From Anadara kagoshimensis (taxonomy: Eukaryota; Mollusca; Bivalvia; Arcoida; Arcidae), in the NCBI GenBank assembly GCA_021292105.1, contig CM037862.1:34809770-34873769 (forward strand): a stretch of 64,000 nt of DNA, given 5' to 3'. The notes under the pieces were generated by a model. That model was not told where the DNA came from and ran no database searches. It saw only the letters and a list, made by a program, of their open reading frames with translations. How positions within the stretch are numbered: the stretch's first letter is position 1; every line of letters starts with the position of its first letter. Below are positions 21,481 to 34,100 of the stretch, piece after piece. The translations under genes were made by a program, and so were the position numbers.

Positions 21481-21930
21481 TTACAGCCAAGTAGTTTGAA
21501 AACGCGCAAACTGAATATGCATAACTTGAAATTTGATGCACACACGTTATATATGTGACAAAAACGCAAACCCCAATATACATGAAAAGTAAACACAAGT
21601 GTGATATATGCGGGAAGGCGTGAAATGTGTGACAAAACATTTACATAACCTAGTACTGGACAAACTGATACATACAACATGTGACACATGTGTGATATAT
21701 GTGATCAGCTGATGTCATAGCCCCATTTGAGGATAGTATAAAATTGACATTAAGGTGTTATATATATTATGAAAAGTCTTTGTATACTCCGTAAGGCACA
21801 TACATGTAGATACATACGAATGTGACATACAAGTGTGATATGTGACAAGTGTTTTGCTTTTATGTAACCTAGCTACTATGGTACAAACTCGCATGCATAA
21901 ATATACGATATTTGATATACCGTAATAAGA
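21481..21930 (+). pseudogene. Decayed zinc-finger array tail
   Basis: Pieces of the 105-bp unit persist with growing decay ('cacaagtgtgatatatg' near 21594, 'acaagtgtgatatgtgac' near 21830). This is the older edge of the array. No reading frame survives. Confidence 0.6.
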
Positions 21931-21954
21931 CTCTTCGCTTGTTGTTGTAGGGGG

Positions 21955-22425
21955 TGGGGGTGGAGTGCCGGCTTACAGATCACAACGCCTCTCCCTAGGT
22001 TCGAGTCCCATTCAGGGAGGATCTTAACGTGTGAAAGTTTGTCAGTTCACTTGCTGAAGGACAGTGACACTCCAGTTTTTCCCCATGTTCCCATTCACTG
22101 AGTGAAATAATATTGACGTTGGAATGGAGCACCATAACTCCTCGTCACTACTACTCAACTCTGAAAACTCGGCCACATGACCGTTCACTTGGTAGGATTG
22201 TCTGATCTTCGGCTTACAAATCACAGCGCCTCTCTCTCCCTAGGTTCGAATCCCAACCAGGGCAGAGCCTAGCGTGAGAAAGTTTGTTAGTTCGCTTGCC
22301 AACGTTGGTGGTTTTCTCCGGGCACTTTGGTTTCCCCCACCATCCCATTCTGCAGAACTGACCGCGAAAGAATCTTGACTGAGCCGTCACCATCACTAAT
22401 TACCTTTCAACTCAACTCTGTTGTT
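21955..22425 (+). mobile_element. Two adjacent family A SINE copies
   Basis: Both copies carry 'ctccctaggttcga.tccca' B-box regions, then 'gtgaaagtttgtcagttc' or 'gagaaagtttgttagttc', and end in the 'gaccg..' plus 'cactactcaactctg' tail. The second is at 22200-22425. tRNA heads are truncated at the 5' side. Confidence 0.65.
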
Positions 22426-23684
22426 GTTCAACATGTAATGTTGTTTAACGTCGCATGAGCAATCTTTCAGCTATTCGATCGTGACAAGAGCAAGTTTATC
22501 TATCATTCAGTAATGATTAATTTCAACCTCCAATGACGTTGCTGGAGAAACGTTTTTACAAGACTTGTCTCGGAGATCGAACCCGCTTAACCCTGTGTAT
22601 TCTGAGTAAACCCGAGAATCATGAATTTGTGCTAAAGATCTAACTGCACAATTAACATTAGTCCGTAAATTCTAACCAAGACTAAAATCTTCGTCAAAAT
22701 TTACGGACTAAGCTAACAAATTCAAGTTATATTGTCGCATGTCACATTTCTGAAGCGTCTACATAGCATATCTTACCATACAGATGCTGGAGAACCGGTC
22801 CATTGTATTTTTATTTTATTCTAGTACCCATGCACCCATGCGTGTCTTGATTTTTCTTCTTTCCACAGTGGTCAGATGCACTATAACTATGAAAAAATGC
22901 CCAGGATATATTGAAATACTTTTCTTTATAAACCATGGTTGTTTTTTGTTGTTTTTGTTTGTTTTTTTTTAATAATTAAATATTATAATAAATCTAGCAT
23001 TCTGTTTCCTTTTACAGCTACAAATACTTGTAGCATAATTCCATTTGTAAATTGGTACATTTTTAATTATTTAAAAGATTTATTTTCATTTTTAATTAAT
23101 TATTTTTTAATTTCTTTCTCTTTTTACTCGCTCATTATAACCAAAGATACCATTGTTCTATATTTCACCCTTTACTGCCTTCAAAGATTCTAGTTCTTCA
23201 CCTTTATAAACAGCTCATCATATCGGCCTTAAAATTAATTGCCCGCTTCAATTTCGGCTCCCTGAGAACACGGCAGATGTTGACGGTGATAAAATCAATT
23301 TTAGTTACATGCACGTTTAAGGATCGAATCAAAAAGAGTATTCCTGTTTCAAAATTACTATTGGTCGAAATGGGAACAAATACTTGTGCCTTTACTGTCA
23401 TGTGCTAACTTTCGAAATTTTTAAATTAAATGATTTAAAAATTAGCAATTTTGTGAAAAAGTGTAATTATTTTTATAAAAATTTAAAAATTAGCACAAAC
23501 CATTATTGTTTGGTTTTTGTTTGCACTGACGACAAAAAAAAATGATATCTTCATTCCTATTTGAAATTTTTAGCAGAAAAGCGTGAACTTGAAAATAGCC
23601 AAAGCATTAAACACAGTAAAACACAACACACATATACAGCACACTGCAACACAACACAATCAAATCAAACATTTTAATATTGGT
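22426..23684. other. Non-coding spacer
   Basis: 22426-22610 matches in part the reverse SINE family also at 57895-58272 ('atgttgtttaacgtcgcatg', 'tttcagctattc'). 22630-22720 holds a short inverted repeat ('ttagtccgtaaattct' against 'aatttacggactaa'). 22930-23200 is T-rich and only yields low-complexity frames. No gene is seen. Confidence 0.45.
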
Positions 23685-23696
23685 ACCACTGGTAAC

Positions 23697-23993
23697 GGAA
23701 GCGCGTGGCCTAGTGATTAAGGCGTTGGACTCATGATTCGAAGGTCGTGGGTTCGATCCCTGGACCGGGCGATGTGTTGTGTCCTTGAGCAAGACACTTA
23801 ATTTCACGTTGTTCCAGTTCACTCAGCTGAAAAATAAATGAGTACCAGCAAAATGCTGGGGGTTAACCCTGCGATGGACCGGCGTCCCATTCAGGGGAGA
23901 GTCTTGTACTCTCAGTCGCTTAACGCCACCGAAACCGGGATAAGCTCCGGCCTGATGGGCCTAATGGCTCGGGACAGACTAACTTAACTTTTA
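23697..23993 (+). mobile_element. Full-length tRNA-derived SINE with 12-bp target-site duplication
   Basis: Begins 'gaagcgcgtggcctagtg' with A-box-like 'tggcctagtgatt' and B box 'gggttcgatccc', then the 'ccttgagcaagacacttaat' domain and 'gggttaaccctgcgatgg', and ends 'gggacagactaacttaac'. ACCACTGGTAAC stands on both sides (23685-23696 and 23994-24005). A short terminal tail rather than poly(A) suggests LINE-mediated mobilisation by tail recognition. The same family is reversed at 6799-7086. Confidence 0.92.
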
Positions 23994-24269
23994 ACCACTG
24001 GTAACAAAACTCCTGACTTTGATAGGGTACTGGATGTAGTTATACTCAAGGCTTGAGATGAAATCCAGAGGTGTGGTTAAAGTAATTTTCAACGAACCAC
24101 TTGGATGGAATTTAGATTTTTATGACACGAACAACACTTTTCAAGGATAATAATTTATATGAACTATGGTGATATATACAAACCATGATTCGATATATCT
24201 GAATAATATCTGTGTATGAAATACTGAGTGTACAGTTCAACCCATTGGGATGTATAGATTTTGTTACTG

Positions 24270-24505
24270 CAATGATGTTTACTGTCGGCAGTTTTCGGAT
24301 ATCTTCTGCAAGAGCACGTTTATTAATCTCTAAGGATTAAGCCAAGGTAAAATCCGTGCACATGCGTGAGATGTGCGAGTGTGTTTTGTGGTTTGCCTAA
24401 CACAAGCTCGCAGCGCAATATCTCAAATTTTAAAATCTTGTGTATGGCCCGGCCAAGGGTTGAACCCACGACCTCTCGCTCCACCCATGCCTGAGCAATC
24501 AAGCC
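24270..24505 (-). mobile_element. tRNA-derived SINE, reverse
   Basis: In reverse the head includes a B box ('gggttcaaccctt') next to 'gcttgattgctcaggcatgg'. The body to the left has 'ttaatctctaaggattaa'. Related to the element at 57895-58272 and 22426-22580. Decayed. Confidence 0.55.
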
Positions 24506-24761
24506 CCTATATGTACATGCAGATAGAAAGAAAATATATGTGTATTTGAATTTATAACGTACTGGTTGTGTTCGTTTACTTAAATCAGCTTAAAAGAATT
24601 GATGTGAAAAAAATGCCAGTGACTAATATAATTTATAAACCTAAGCTTCTTTAACAGTCATAAAACCTGGCAAATGTAATAAATACTGGGATAAAATATT
24701 GGGGTGAACTTATATACACGTGTATTGGGACACTTTTGATCAAACTTATAGGCCTGGCCAC

Positions 24762-25010
24762 GGTTTCACAATCATTCCTTAGCTAAGATTTTCCTTAACT
24801 TAGATTTGGCCAATTTTGGAAATCTGTTTTTGGAAATACAGATGAATATTTTTGTAAAACCTAAAGGCTAATGTTTTAATCTAGCAGTGACCTTTAAAAC
24901 GACACCTTAATTTTCTGAATATCTTAAAAATTATCAAAATTATGATTTTTTTGAAATTTTGCAAGATTAAAGTTAAGGAAAATCTTAGCAAAGGAATAAT
25001 TGTGAAACCG
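24762..25010. mobile_element. MITE with long inverted repeats, TTTCACAATCATTCCTTAG family
   Basis: The left end 'cggtttcacaatcattcctt' with 'agctaagattttccttaact' mirrors the right end over about 50 bp ('agttaaggaaaatcttagca' and 'ggaataattgtgaaaccg'). The interior is AT-rich. Three more copies lie in series at 35800-36500. Confidence 0.85.
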
Positions 25011-25044
25011 GGGACCGGTTAACTATAATCAGTTGTAGATTGGA

Positions 25045-25527
25045 GAAGTGTGATATACGCTCCAGTCAAAATTCCCATGGATGGTGGAGGAAACTGGAGT
25101 TCCGGGGAAACAGAGAGATATTGCACTGTGATCCCGTAAGCGGGCGCATGCGCTTAAGACCACTTGTCTACCGAGGCCCTGTACTGTAAAATACATGTAG
25201 GTGATCAATGTGTACATCAGCTTTATTCTAATTTTGTTTGATGTATATCAAATGGATGGCTGATTGGTTGAATGTTGTTTTATATGTAGTATAAGCAATT
25301 CAACGAGACACTGTTCGCCGGAATGATTTATGTGGTACGCGAAATTTTGCCAGTGTTTCAGGAATGCTTTGTACTATATAGTGCATTTATAGAGAGTTGG
25401 AATCAGAATTAACAAGGACCGAAAATTCTTCCTCAATGTCTCTGTGTCTGGGGTTCGAACCCACAGCGGCAACTCGGACGCCTTTGGGCTAATGTGAATG
25501 TTTAACCACTTGGTCACAGGCACTTTG
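25045..25527 (-). mobile_element. Two reverse SINE fragments
   Basis: 25045-25185 is a reversed family A SINE ('ctccagtcaaaattc', 'ggaggaaactggagttc', 'cttaagaccacttgtctaccgag'). 25430-25527 is a reversed tRNA-like head with a B box ('ggggttcgaacccaca') and 'ccacttggtcacaggcac'. Neither forms a complete tRNA. Confidence 0.6.
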
Positions 25528-25534
25528 GAACAGT

Positions 25535-27573
25535 TTTTTAGCTCACCTGACCGAAGGTCATGTGAGCTTATGGCATAGCGCAGCGTGTGTATGTGCGTGC
25601 GTGTGTGCGTGCGTGCGTGTGTGCGTCGTTAACACCTATTTTCGACTTCTCCTCTGAAATTACTGGACAGTTTTTAATGAAACTTTGTCAGAAGTATATA
25701 TGGGCTGGTGCAATTCAGATTTGTTCGTGGCGTTGCTATGGCTACCATAACTAGGTCAAGGTGACCTAGGGGTGCAAAAATCTTAAAAAATCTTCTTCTC
25801 CGAAAGTACTGATTGGAGAAAAAATCTGATGTGATATTTGGCTTCTCTATGGTCTTAAGCCTATAGTTTGTTCATTTTGTGAAATTCGGATAAAAAATAG
25901 GTTACGCGTTTTTGCGTTTTTTTGAAAAAATCGTAAAATAGCTTCAAATTGTTATAACTTGACTATTTGACCAGATAATGACATGGGGTTTTCAGTTTTG
26001 ACATCTTCTTGTTAGTATCTTCAAAATGAGGTCAAGGTCGATTGTGAAGGTCGTGACCTAATTTTTTGTATCTCTGATTATAATTATTATCTCGAAAACT
26101 ATAAACTTTTTGTATAGGCATGTATATTAGAATGCTGTAGGTATCGATACAACGATCATTTTGATGTATAGAAAAAGATCATGGGTTCAAAGGTCAAGGT
26201 CACAGATGCGAAACAATACTGAAATGGTTAATTATCTCGAAAACTATAAACTTTTTGTATAGGCATGTATATTAGAATGTTGTAGGTATTGATACAACGA
26301 TCATTTTGATGTGTAGAAAAAGGTCATGGGTTCAAAGGTCAAGGTCACAGATGTGAAACAATACTGAAATGGTTAATTATCTCGAAAACTATAAACTTTT
26401 TGTATAGGCATGTATATTAGAATGTTGTAGGTATTGATACAACGATCATTTTGATGTATAGAAAAAGGTCATGGGTTCAAAGGTCAAGGTCACAGATGTG
26501 AAACAATACCAAAATGGTTAATTATCTCGAAAACTATAAATATTTTGTATAGGCATATATATTAGAATGTTGTAGGTATCGATACAACGATCATTTTGAT
26601 GTATAGAAAAAGGTCTTGGGTTCAAAGGTCAAGGTCACAGAGTCGAAACAATACCGAAATGGTTAATTATCTCGAAAACTATAAACATTTTGTATAGGCA
26701 TATATATTAGAATGTTGTAGGTATCGATACAACGATCATTTTGATGTATAGAAAAAGGTCATGGGTTCACAGGCCAAGGTCACAGATGCGAAACAATACC
26801 GAAATGGTTAATTATCTCGAAAACTATAAACATTTTGTATAGGCATGTATATTAGAATGTTGTAGGTATCGATACAACGATCATTTTGATGTATAGAAAA
26901 AGGTCATGGGTTCAAAGGTCAAGGTCACAGATGAGAAACAATACTGAAATGGTTAATTATCTCGAAAACTATAAACTTTTTGTATAGGCATGTATATTAG
27001 AATGTTGTAGGTATTGATACAATGATCATTTTGATGTATAGAAAAAGGTCATGGGTTTAAATGTCAAGGTCACAGATGCAAAACAATACCAACATGGTTA
27101 ATTATCTCGAAAACTATAAACTTTTTGTATAGGCATGTATTTTAGAATGTTGTAGGTATTGATACAACAATCATTTTGATATATAGAAAAAGGTTATGGG
27201 TTCAAAGGTCAAGGTCACATATGCGAAACAATACGGAAATGTTTAATTATCTCGAAAACTATAAACTTTTTGTATAGGCATGTATATTAGAATGTTGTAG
27301 GTATTGATACAACGATCATTTTGATGTAAAGAAAAAGGTCATGGGTTCAAAGGTCAAGGTCACAGATGCAAAACAATACCAAAAGGGTTAATTATCTCGA
27401 AAACTATAAACTTTTTGTATAGGCATGTATATTAGAATGTTGTAGGTATTGATACAATGGTTATCATGATGTAAAGAAAAAAGTCATTGGGGTTTAGTTT
27501 TTATGTGTTCTTTAAATCTATCAGCTAGCCATTAGTTATCAGGTGAGCGTATCAGGCCCATGGGCCTCTTGTT
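25535..27573 (+). mobile_element. Pearl/Helentron-like non-autonomous element with 145-bp repeats
   Basis: The left end 'ttagctcacctga' pairs with 'tcaggtgagcg' near the right end as a subterminal inverted repeat. The right end has the palindrome GGCCCATGGGCC followed by CTCTTGTT. The interior contains about 9-10 tandem units of 145 bp (steps at 26231, 26376, 26521, 26666, 26811). Central tandem repeats, short subterminal inverted repeats and a 3' hairpin are what is known of bivalve pearl elements and Helitron-like HINEs. No coding capacity. A second copy is at 59521-61396. Confidence 0.75.
26085..27480 (+). repeat. 145-bp satellite inside the pearl-like element
   Basis: About 9.6 units containing 'ttaattatctcgaaaact', 'gtataggcatgtatattaga' and 'ggttcaaaggtcaaggtcac'. 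Units differ by scattered substitutions. The second element has about 5 units, so copy number varies between insertions. Confidence 0.93.
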
Positions 27574-27964
27574 TTAACTTTATATAAATTAAGAAAAATT
27601 TTAAGTGCACTGATTAAAATAAAATCAGTTTATTTCTGATGAATTTAGTTCAAAATGTTGTCAGATATATATTAAAATAAATAAATGAAAAAAAATTAAC
27701 CTGACTCAGTCGGTGGTTTTTCATGAAATCGAAATGACATTGACGTTTTTGAACCGCGGACGAAATGACTACAGTTACACTGAAAGGTTGTTAGGTAAGC
27801 GGTAAGCAGGGTCAACAGAGCACGAGATAACCGCACGGAAAATTTTGCTTCATAAGCCGATGATCTATGTGGATTAATAAAATATACACATCAAAATTTA
27901 CTTAACAACTTATCTTAATTATGTCATAATTATATCAACGCTTGCTGTTTGGATTTAGTCATTT
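27574..27964 (+). promoter_or_regulatory. Likely G6PD upstream region
   Basis: 391 bases between the pearl-like element and the first ATG. An in-frame TAG at 27956-27958 closes the frame upstream of Met27965. No TATA box or other defined promoter element is evident; the placement rests only on position. Confidence 0.3.
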
Positions 27965-28195
27965 ATGTATCGTCGGTACAAAGAGAAACTAGCTGAACAA
28001 GCTCCGCCCACTTTTGCCTCTAACAACCCGGAAGATAGTTTATCAAAACTTCCGGTTAGATCCGAGCAGCCGAAGAAAATGTCAAGTCGACCAAGGCACG
28101 ATTCTGTGGACAATGCAGTGTTATCCTTGATAAAAGGGGACTTGGATTTTGACGGAGTTGGTGCGTCACACGTGTTTGTGATTTTAGGAGCTTCG
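27965..28195 (+). CDS. G6PD: G6PD exon 1 (N-terminus, G-A-S)
   Basis: 77 codons, phase 0 out. The first 38 residues (M-Y-R-R-Y-K-E-K ...) are Lys/Arg/Pro/Ser-rich with no family counterpart. Met39 (28079, M-S-S-R-P-R-H) begins a segment that aligns with the usual start and leads to H-V-F-V-I-L-G-A-S, first half of the dinucleotide-binding motif. Donor GTAAGT at 28196. The frame continues into the intron without homology. Confidence 0.9.
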
Positions 28196-31100
28196 GTAAG
28201 TGCTGATATTCAAATGACAATTAAAAGTATAAATTTTGCATGTTACTTTCCTTTCCATGCTGCAGGGCTTTTTTGCTCACTTGGGTATTTTGAGGGCTAC
28301 ATGGTTCTCCATCAATGGAAGGATTTACCAAATCATGCTAATGCTATATGCTGTTGGTTGACTATCTCTAAATTATGCACATGGCTCTTTTCAATTTCAC
28401 ATGATTATAAGTTTTGTTATTTAACACAAATTACAAGTTTTTTTTCCATAAGAATTTGTAATTTCGTTTATAATTTTATTTTGAACAGCTAAGTTAAAGT
28501 CATAACATTTAATTACCACATGTATTGCAATTTATTTAAAAACATTTTGTACATTTATAAAGTGGCCAGGTCAAAGTATTTTATGCCACCTTATGTTGAT
28601 GTCGTTCAACTTCGAATTTTTTGGGACAGTTCACACAAAAATGGAAAAAATCTCATTTGAAGTAACAGATTTATTGAAAATATACCTGTTTCCAGATTAG
28701 CAATTTATTGAAAGGTGTTTACTTTGTTGGCAACAATTCATTTATAATGGTTTATTAAATAAATTGTTGATGCTTTACATTGTTTTAAAGAATTGAAAAT
28801 CTGCTTTTCTGAGAACTTTTTACTCAAAAAGTAACAAGTTTTAAGAAATTTGTGAAAAAATACCATAAAGAGGAATATATATTCACAAGTTTTGGAAAAT
28901 TGGCTACTAATAATTTCAAATTTGTAGAAAGTTGAAACTACTTTATGATGAATGAAATACAAGACGTACACCATTGTTCCTGTTTTTCTTATTTTATGAA
29001 TTAATATATATCAAGAAATACCTCTTTACTTTGACAGATTGAGCTTTCACTTTTCTAGAAAGTATTGATTACAATACATGTTTGCTAATAATTACAATTA
29101 AACTTTATTCCAATAACCACTGCGGTAGGTCAGTTGGTAGAGTGCTCGCTCCATAAGTAGGAGGTCATGGGTTCGATCCCCGGCCTGGTCTGCCCCGAGA
29201 CTTGAAAGTGAGTAGTGACTGTTCTTTCGCCAAGCACTCGGCATTACAAATTGAAAGTCATGCTTCTTTCGGATGGGAACTTAAAATAAAACGAGGTCCC
29301 GTGTCACGGTGGGGTTGGCATGCTAAAGAACCCTGCTGTATAATGCCATCAGCTCAACAGACAAGCAAAATTTCTGCACCTTCGCCTATAGCTAGCGACG
29401 TCTCGATATAAGTGAAATATTCTTGACTGGGACGTTAAACGCCATTACTCAACTCAGCTCTTACATACAGTGGTACAATAATAATGCTGAATAATTAATA
29501 AGTAATAGAAAAATAAAGCAGGAATGTAGAAATACACAGAGAGATGTACAGAAGATAGACTAAACTTAATTTAAACATCATATAATAGCTCTTAGCTTGA
29601 ATGCATGAGACAAATATGTCCCTAAATTTCTGAGACATTCATTTTTGACATAGTAATAGTAAGTGAAATTCATCTTCAACTTCATCAATACAAAAAGGAC
29701 AACACCTGTTATTTCTTAAAACGTTATTGTAACGACCTGTTTCAATTGCTATTTCAGCTAAGAGAGACTGCTTACAGCAATTTAAAATCTGCTTGCTATA
29801 TATATTCTGGTTTTATTTATCTTTCAGGGAGATCTTGCTAAGAAGAAAATCTATCCTACACTTTGGTAAGTAAAATCTTTAAGACTGTGCCAATATTAGC
29901 CCTGAATTAATAATTTTACCCTACATAAATACTGCTTGTGCCCAAAGTGTGGGCCAACTATGGTTTGTTTTTTTCAGTCTTTGTTGAGTTTTAAACCTAA
30001 ATTCAGTTCGACCTATTTCTCATTTACCAGTATATTCTTTCTGTGACCCAAAAGTTCAAAACTGATCTTGTCAAGTAAAACCATCAGGTTCTGTTTCAAT
30101 TTTTGAAAACTCGTCCTTTTTCAAGCCCTAGGTCAAGATCATGTTCCCACAAACAACATGTCTTGATCAATTACTGCTTGTATTAAAATTTAAAAAAAAG
30201 AAATCTGATATGCAAATATCTGTATATCAATATTGAGTTTTATTTAAGCAAATCATTGACGACTGTATTATCGGCAAAATATACTGACTAACCAATTTAA
30301 TATGACAACTATAAGCAGCTAAAAGGATGATGAAAGCTTATCTAATGTTTTTAGACAATTCAGTGTGTATGTGTGATATAGTCTCATTAATTATGATAAA
30401 TAAGAAATCTTGACTTTGTCTTGTCTAAATCAGGTAAATAATAGAAGAGTAAGTTAGCTAAAGGGATGAATCATGAATCTATTTGAAAGCTCATCTAAAT
30501 TCTTATTTTAAGACAATTTTGTCTATATATGGTATACAGTAAAACATGTTTATAATGAATCCCTGGGGACTCTATTTTGAACTTTGTTATAAAGCGACTT
30601 TGTTATATTGTTATCAATAGACATATATAGAGGAGCGGTTGGGCCCAATATTTGACTTCGTACTATCCATGTATTTGTTGTAAGCGAGTTTGTTATATTC
30701 GTGTTTTACTGTATTCTTATTAATTAAATAAGAAATCTTGATGTTGTCTTGACAAAAAAATCAGATAAATTGAAGAAGAGTAAAGTACATTCATTTTGTA
30801 TTTTACATGTGTTTTAGCTGTCAATTTGAGGTACAAAATTCCTGTTTATATACCTCAGATTGGACTTGCAACAAAACCTTGTTAATATGTCCCTCAAAAA
30901 CTTTGCAACCTCATCGATTACCATGCAATTTTTAAGACCCAAAATGCAATTCTTTTATATATTTTTCTTCATTAACCTTCTGCTATTTATCACCAAAACC
31001 CTTTATAACCCCAAAAGCGTAACCCTTTGTAATTCCAAAATCTTAACCCTTTATAACTCCAAAATCTAAACCCTTTATAACTCCAAAATCTAAACCCTTT

Positions 31101-34100
31101 ATAAACCCTTTATAACTCCAAAATCTAAACCCTTTATAACTCCAAAATCTAAACCCTTTATAACTCCAAAATCTAAACTCTTTATAACTCCAAAATCAAA
31201 ACCCTTTATAACTCCAAAATCTGAACCCTTTGTAACTCCAAAATCAAAACCCTTTATAACTCCAAAATCTAAACCCTTTATAACTCCAAAATCTAAACCC
31301 TTTATAACTCCAAAATCTAAACCCTTTATAACTCCAAAATCAAAACCCTTTGTAATTTCAAAATCTAAACCCTTTATAACTCCAAAATATAAACTCTTTA
31401 TAACTCCAAAATCAAAACCCTTTATAACTCCAAAATCTAAACCCTTTATAACTCCAAAATCTAAACCCTTTATAACTCCAAAATCTAAACCCTTTATAAC
31501 TCTAAAATCAAAACCCTTTATAACTCCAAAATCTAAACCCTTTATAACTCTAAAATCTAAACTCTTTATAACTTCAAAATCTAAACCCTTTATAACTCTA
31601 AAATCAAAACCCTTTATAACTCCAAAATCTGACAGAACAAATCCATGTTTAACTGTAGTTTTAATCAACCTAGCATGTAAAACTAACTTGCAGATGAATA
31701 AGATTAATTACATTTCATTTTATTTTTACTCAAATTGTAAATAACTTAAATGGTATGTTAATTAAAATGTTATATTAATTACGTCTTAATTACGACGATG
31801 CATCATGTACAACAAATGTAAATTTCATGTACATTATAGATCTATATACATCAATTGTCGGACAACTTGTATATTATAATGTACATCCTCAAATGCTGTT
31901 TACACATTTACTTCAGACTCTAATTATCAGTAGAATTACATCATGTTAAACATGCAAATAAAGTACATCCTTATTTTACTGGTAATCTGATTTGAAAGAT
32001 CTGTACTTTTAAGTTGTGCTCATTTCCTTCACAGCTATATATATATTAAATATTTGTGATACTTCAAAGTTTTATTTAGTTTAAGAGGGGTAAATAGGAA
32101 TCACCATGCATGTCTGTCTATCTGTGTAAAATCATGTCCGGGGCAATATCTCATAATTGGTTTGAATGACTGTCATAAAACTTCACATGAATAATCTTCA
32201 TGGTCTAAAAGTGTGTCATGACCTTGAACCAAAGTCATATAGGAGAGGTCAAGGTCACTAGAAAACATAAAACCCTTGTAGATGTTAGGGGTGGGGGTAT
32301 ATTTTTGCTCTCAAGGGACAGTTCTAGTTTTTCCAGTATGGCTATACACTATCATCTTTAAATTAATATTTAAAATTGCTTGCATGATGTATCATTACAG
32401 ACTCAATATCTTCTCAAAATTAAATCATTAAAAACATCATTCTGTTAAAGCTGAGTGTTTTTCTCCTGAAAATACATGTATATTTTTCCCTCAAAATTTG
32501 AGAAAAATTCCAAGAAAAACAACTTTGTTGCATACATATACATCATTAAGTTCAAAAATATCATATTAAGATACTGCAAAAGCTTTAAGATTTCAATTTT
32601 ATGACTGAAATTTGACATGATGATTATTATATTTATACACCAATGGCAGATATAAATTTGGGTAACAGGTACATGAGGTAGTTATTTATGGACAACAGTA
32701 AGCAACAGTATATAAAACATATTAAATATTTCTCTGTCAGTCCAGGAAGTACTTAGAATAATATTGTTTACTTACTATATAAACTTATTAAACAAATTGA
32801 CTTGAACATAAAATCTGTTAGTGCTAAATAAGGAAATGTCCCCTTCTATATGTATCATGAAGGGAAGGTCAACCGTAAATCCTGTCACTTCGGAAAAATA
32901 AGCTAGCATACTTGTCAAGTTATGTTAATAAATAATTATTTCTTTGAATGAAATGTAGTATTACAGGCTAGCTAGGTTTCCACAAATTTAAAATTATAAG
33001 TAGCAAAGTTTTTTTCCCCCACAAGTTCGCTATATTTCTTTTTTTAAGGAATTTCTCAGAAATAAGTAGCTAATGACAATATCAGCTACAAGGAATAGAA
33101 ACATGGGGCTATTCTGTCTGTAATGGTCTGGTCGTAATTAAGATCCAGTAAACAAAGTAAAAGTCACCTCTGAACAGATTGCATTATTAAAACAAATTCT
33201 TTCTTTAAAATTAAATTAAAATGTTTATAGATATATAATGAAATCCAGTCCTAAAGTCTTATCAGTGTTTTGCTTACAATCTAATTTGGAATGGCAGAGT
33301 TTCTAAATTCTAGCTACAGATCATGCTGTGAAAAGAAGACCAGAAATTGCAACTCTTTTGCTACCTTTTATCTTTTTCCCATGGGCCTAGGATTTCGGGG
33401 TAAATTATTATTGAAATATTCTTGAACAGTGTCACAAAGGGGCCAGTGAATTGCACACCAAATGTAATTAAAATCTGAACAGCTGTTTCAGAGGAAATAG
33501 ATTATGGATGGAAACAGTAACAAAATGGTTGCAGATAATACAAATTTAGACATTGATTTTAAAAAAAAATAATAGGAACCTTTTGAAGATACTTTTTTGA
33601 TATTTATTATTATACCCCCTGCAAATAAAATTTAGGGAGTATATCGGCCCATTTTTTGGTCATCATTTGCAATATTGTGTCTATTCTATGTATGTGGATA
33701 AATTTTGATTAAAATTGGCATAAATGAAAACCAGCATACCAATTTAAGGTCATAGGTCAAAGTTCAATGTCACAAGGTCAAATGTTGGGAATGTGGGCAT
33801 TTGTCTCTCAAAAAACGGCTCTACTTAGTTTTAGAACTAAGAACTCTGAGATTATGTGTATATATTGGCAGATATTGACATGTATTCCTGTTCTTGCCTT
33901 TTAACTAAGAACAAAGTAGAATTGTTGTTACCATTGCATGACAAGGAACAGTTGTATTTGTCCCCACAGTATTGAGTTTCATCCACCTACACTTTAAATT
34001 TTCATACAACAAAAGATGTTGTGTTTCTACTATTAACCGTGTAGTTTGTAATCATATACATCATATAAAATGTGAAATGCATGCATACATAGGACTTTCA

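Noticed and set aside
20781-21689. 302-codon open frame on the minus strand across the zinc-finger array, and 160/148-codon frames at 20256-20738
   Set aside because: The array unit is 105 bp, a multiple of three, so one stop-free antisense unit stays open when repeated. The translation is a plain 35-residue repeat antisense to real fingers.
22939-23193. 84-codon Phe/Leu/Ile-rich frame
   Set aside because: T-rich low-complexity DNA with no homology or gene context.
29114-29190. tRNA gene (good A and B boxes), likewise 23699-23765, 12078-12160 and 39775-39845
   Set aside because: No complete acceptor stem, and each is followed by a shared SINE body present in several copies.
31099-31668. 189-codon minus-strand frame of eight-residue repeats
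   Set aside because: Arithmetic effect of the 24-bp satellite that grew from a MITE interior; no start context or family.
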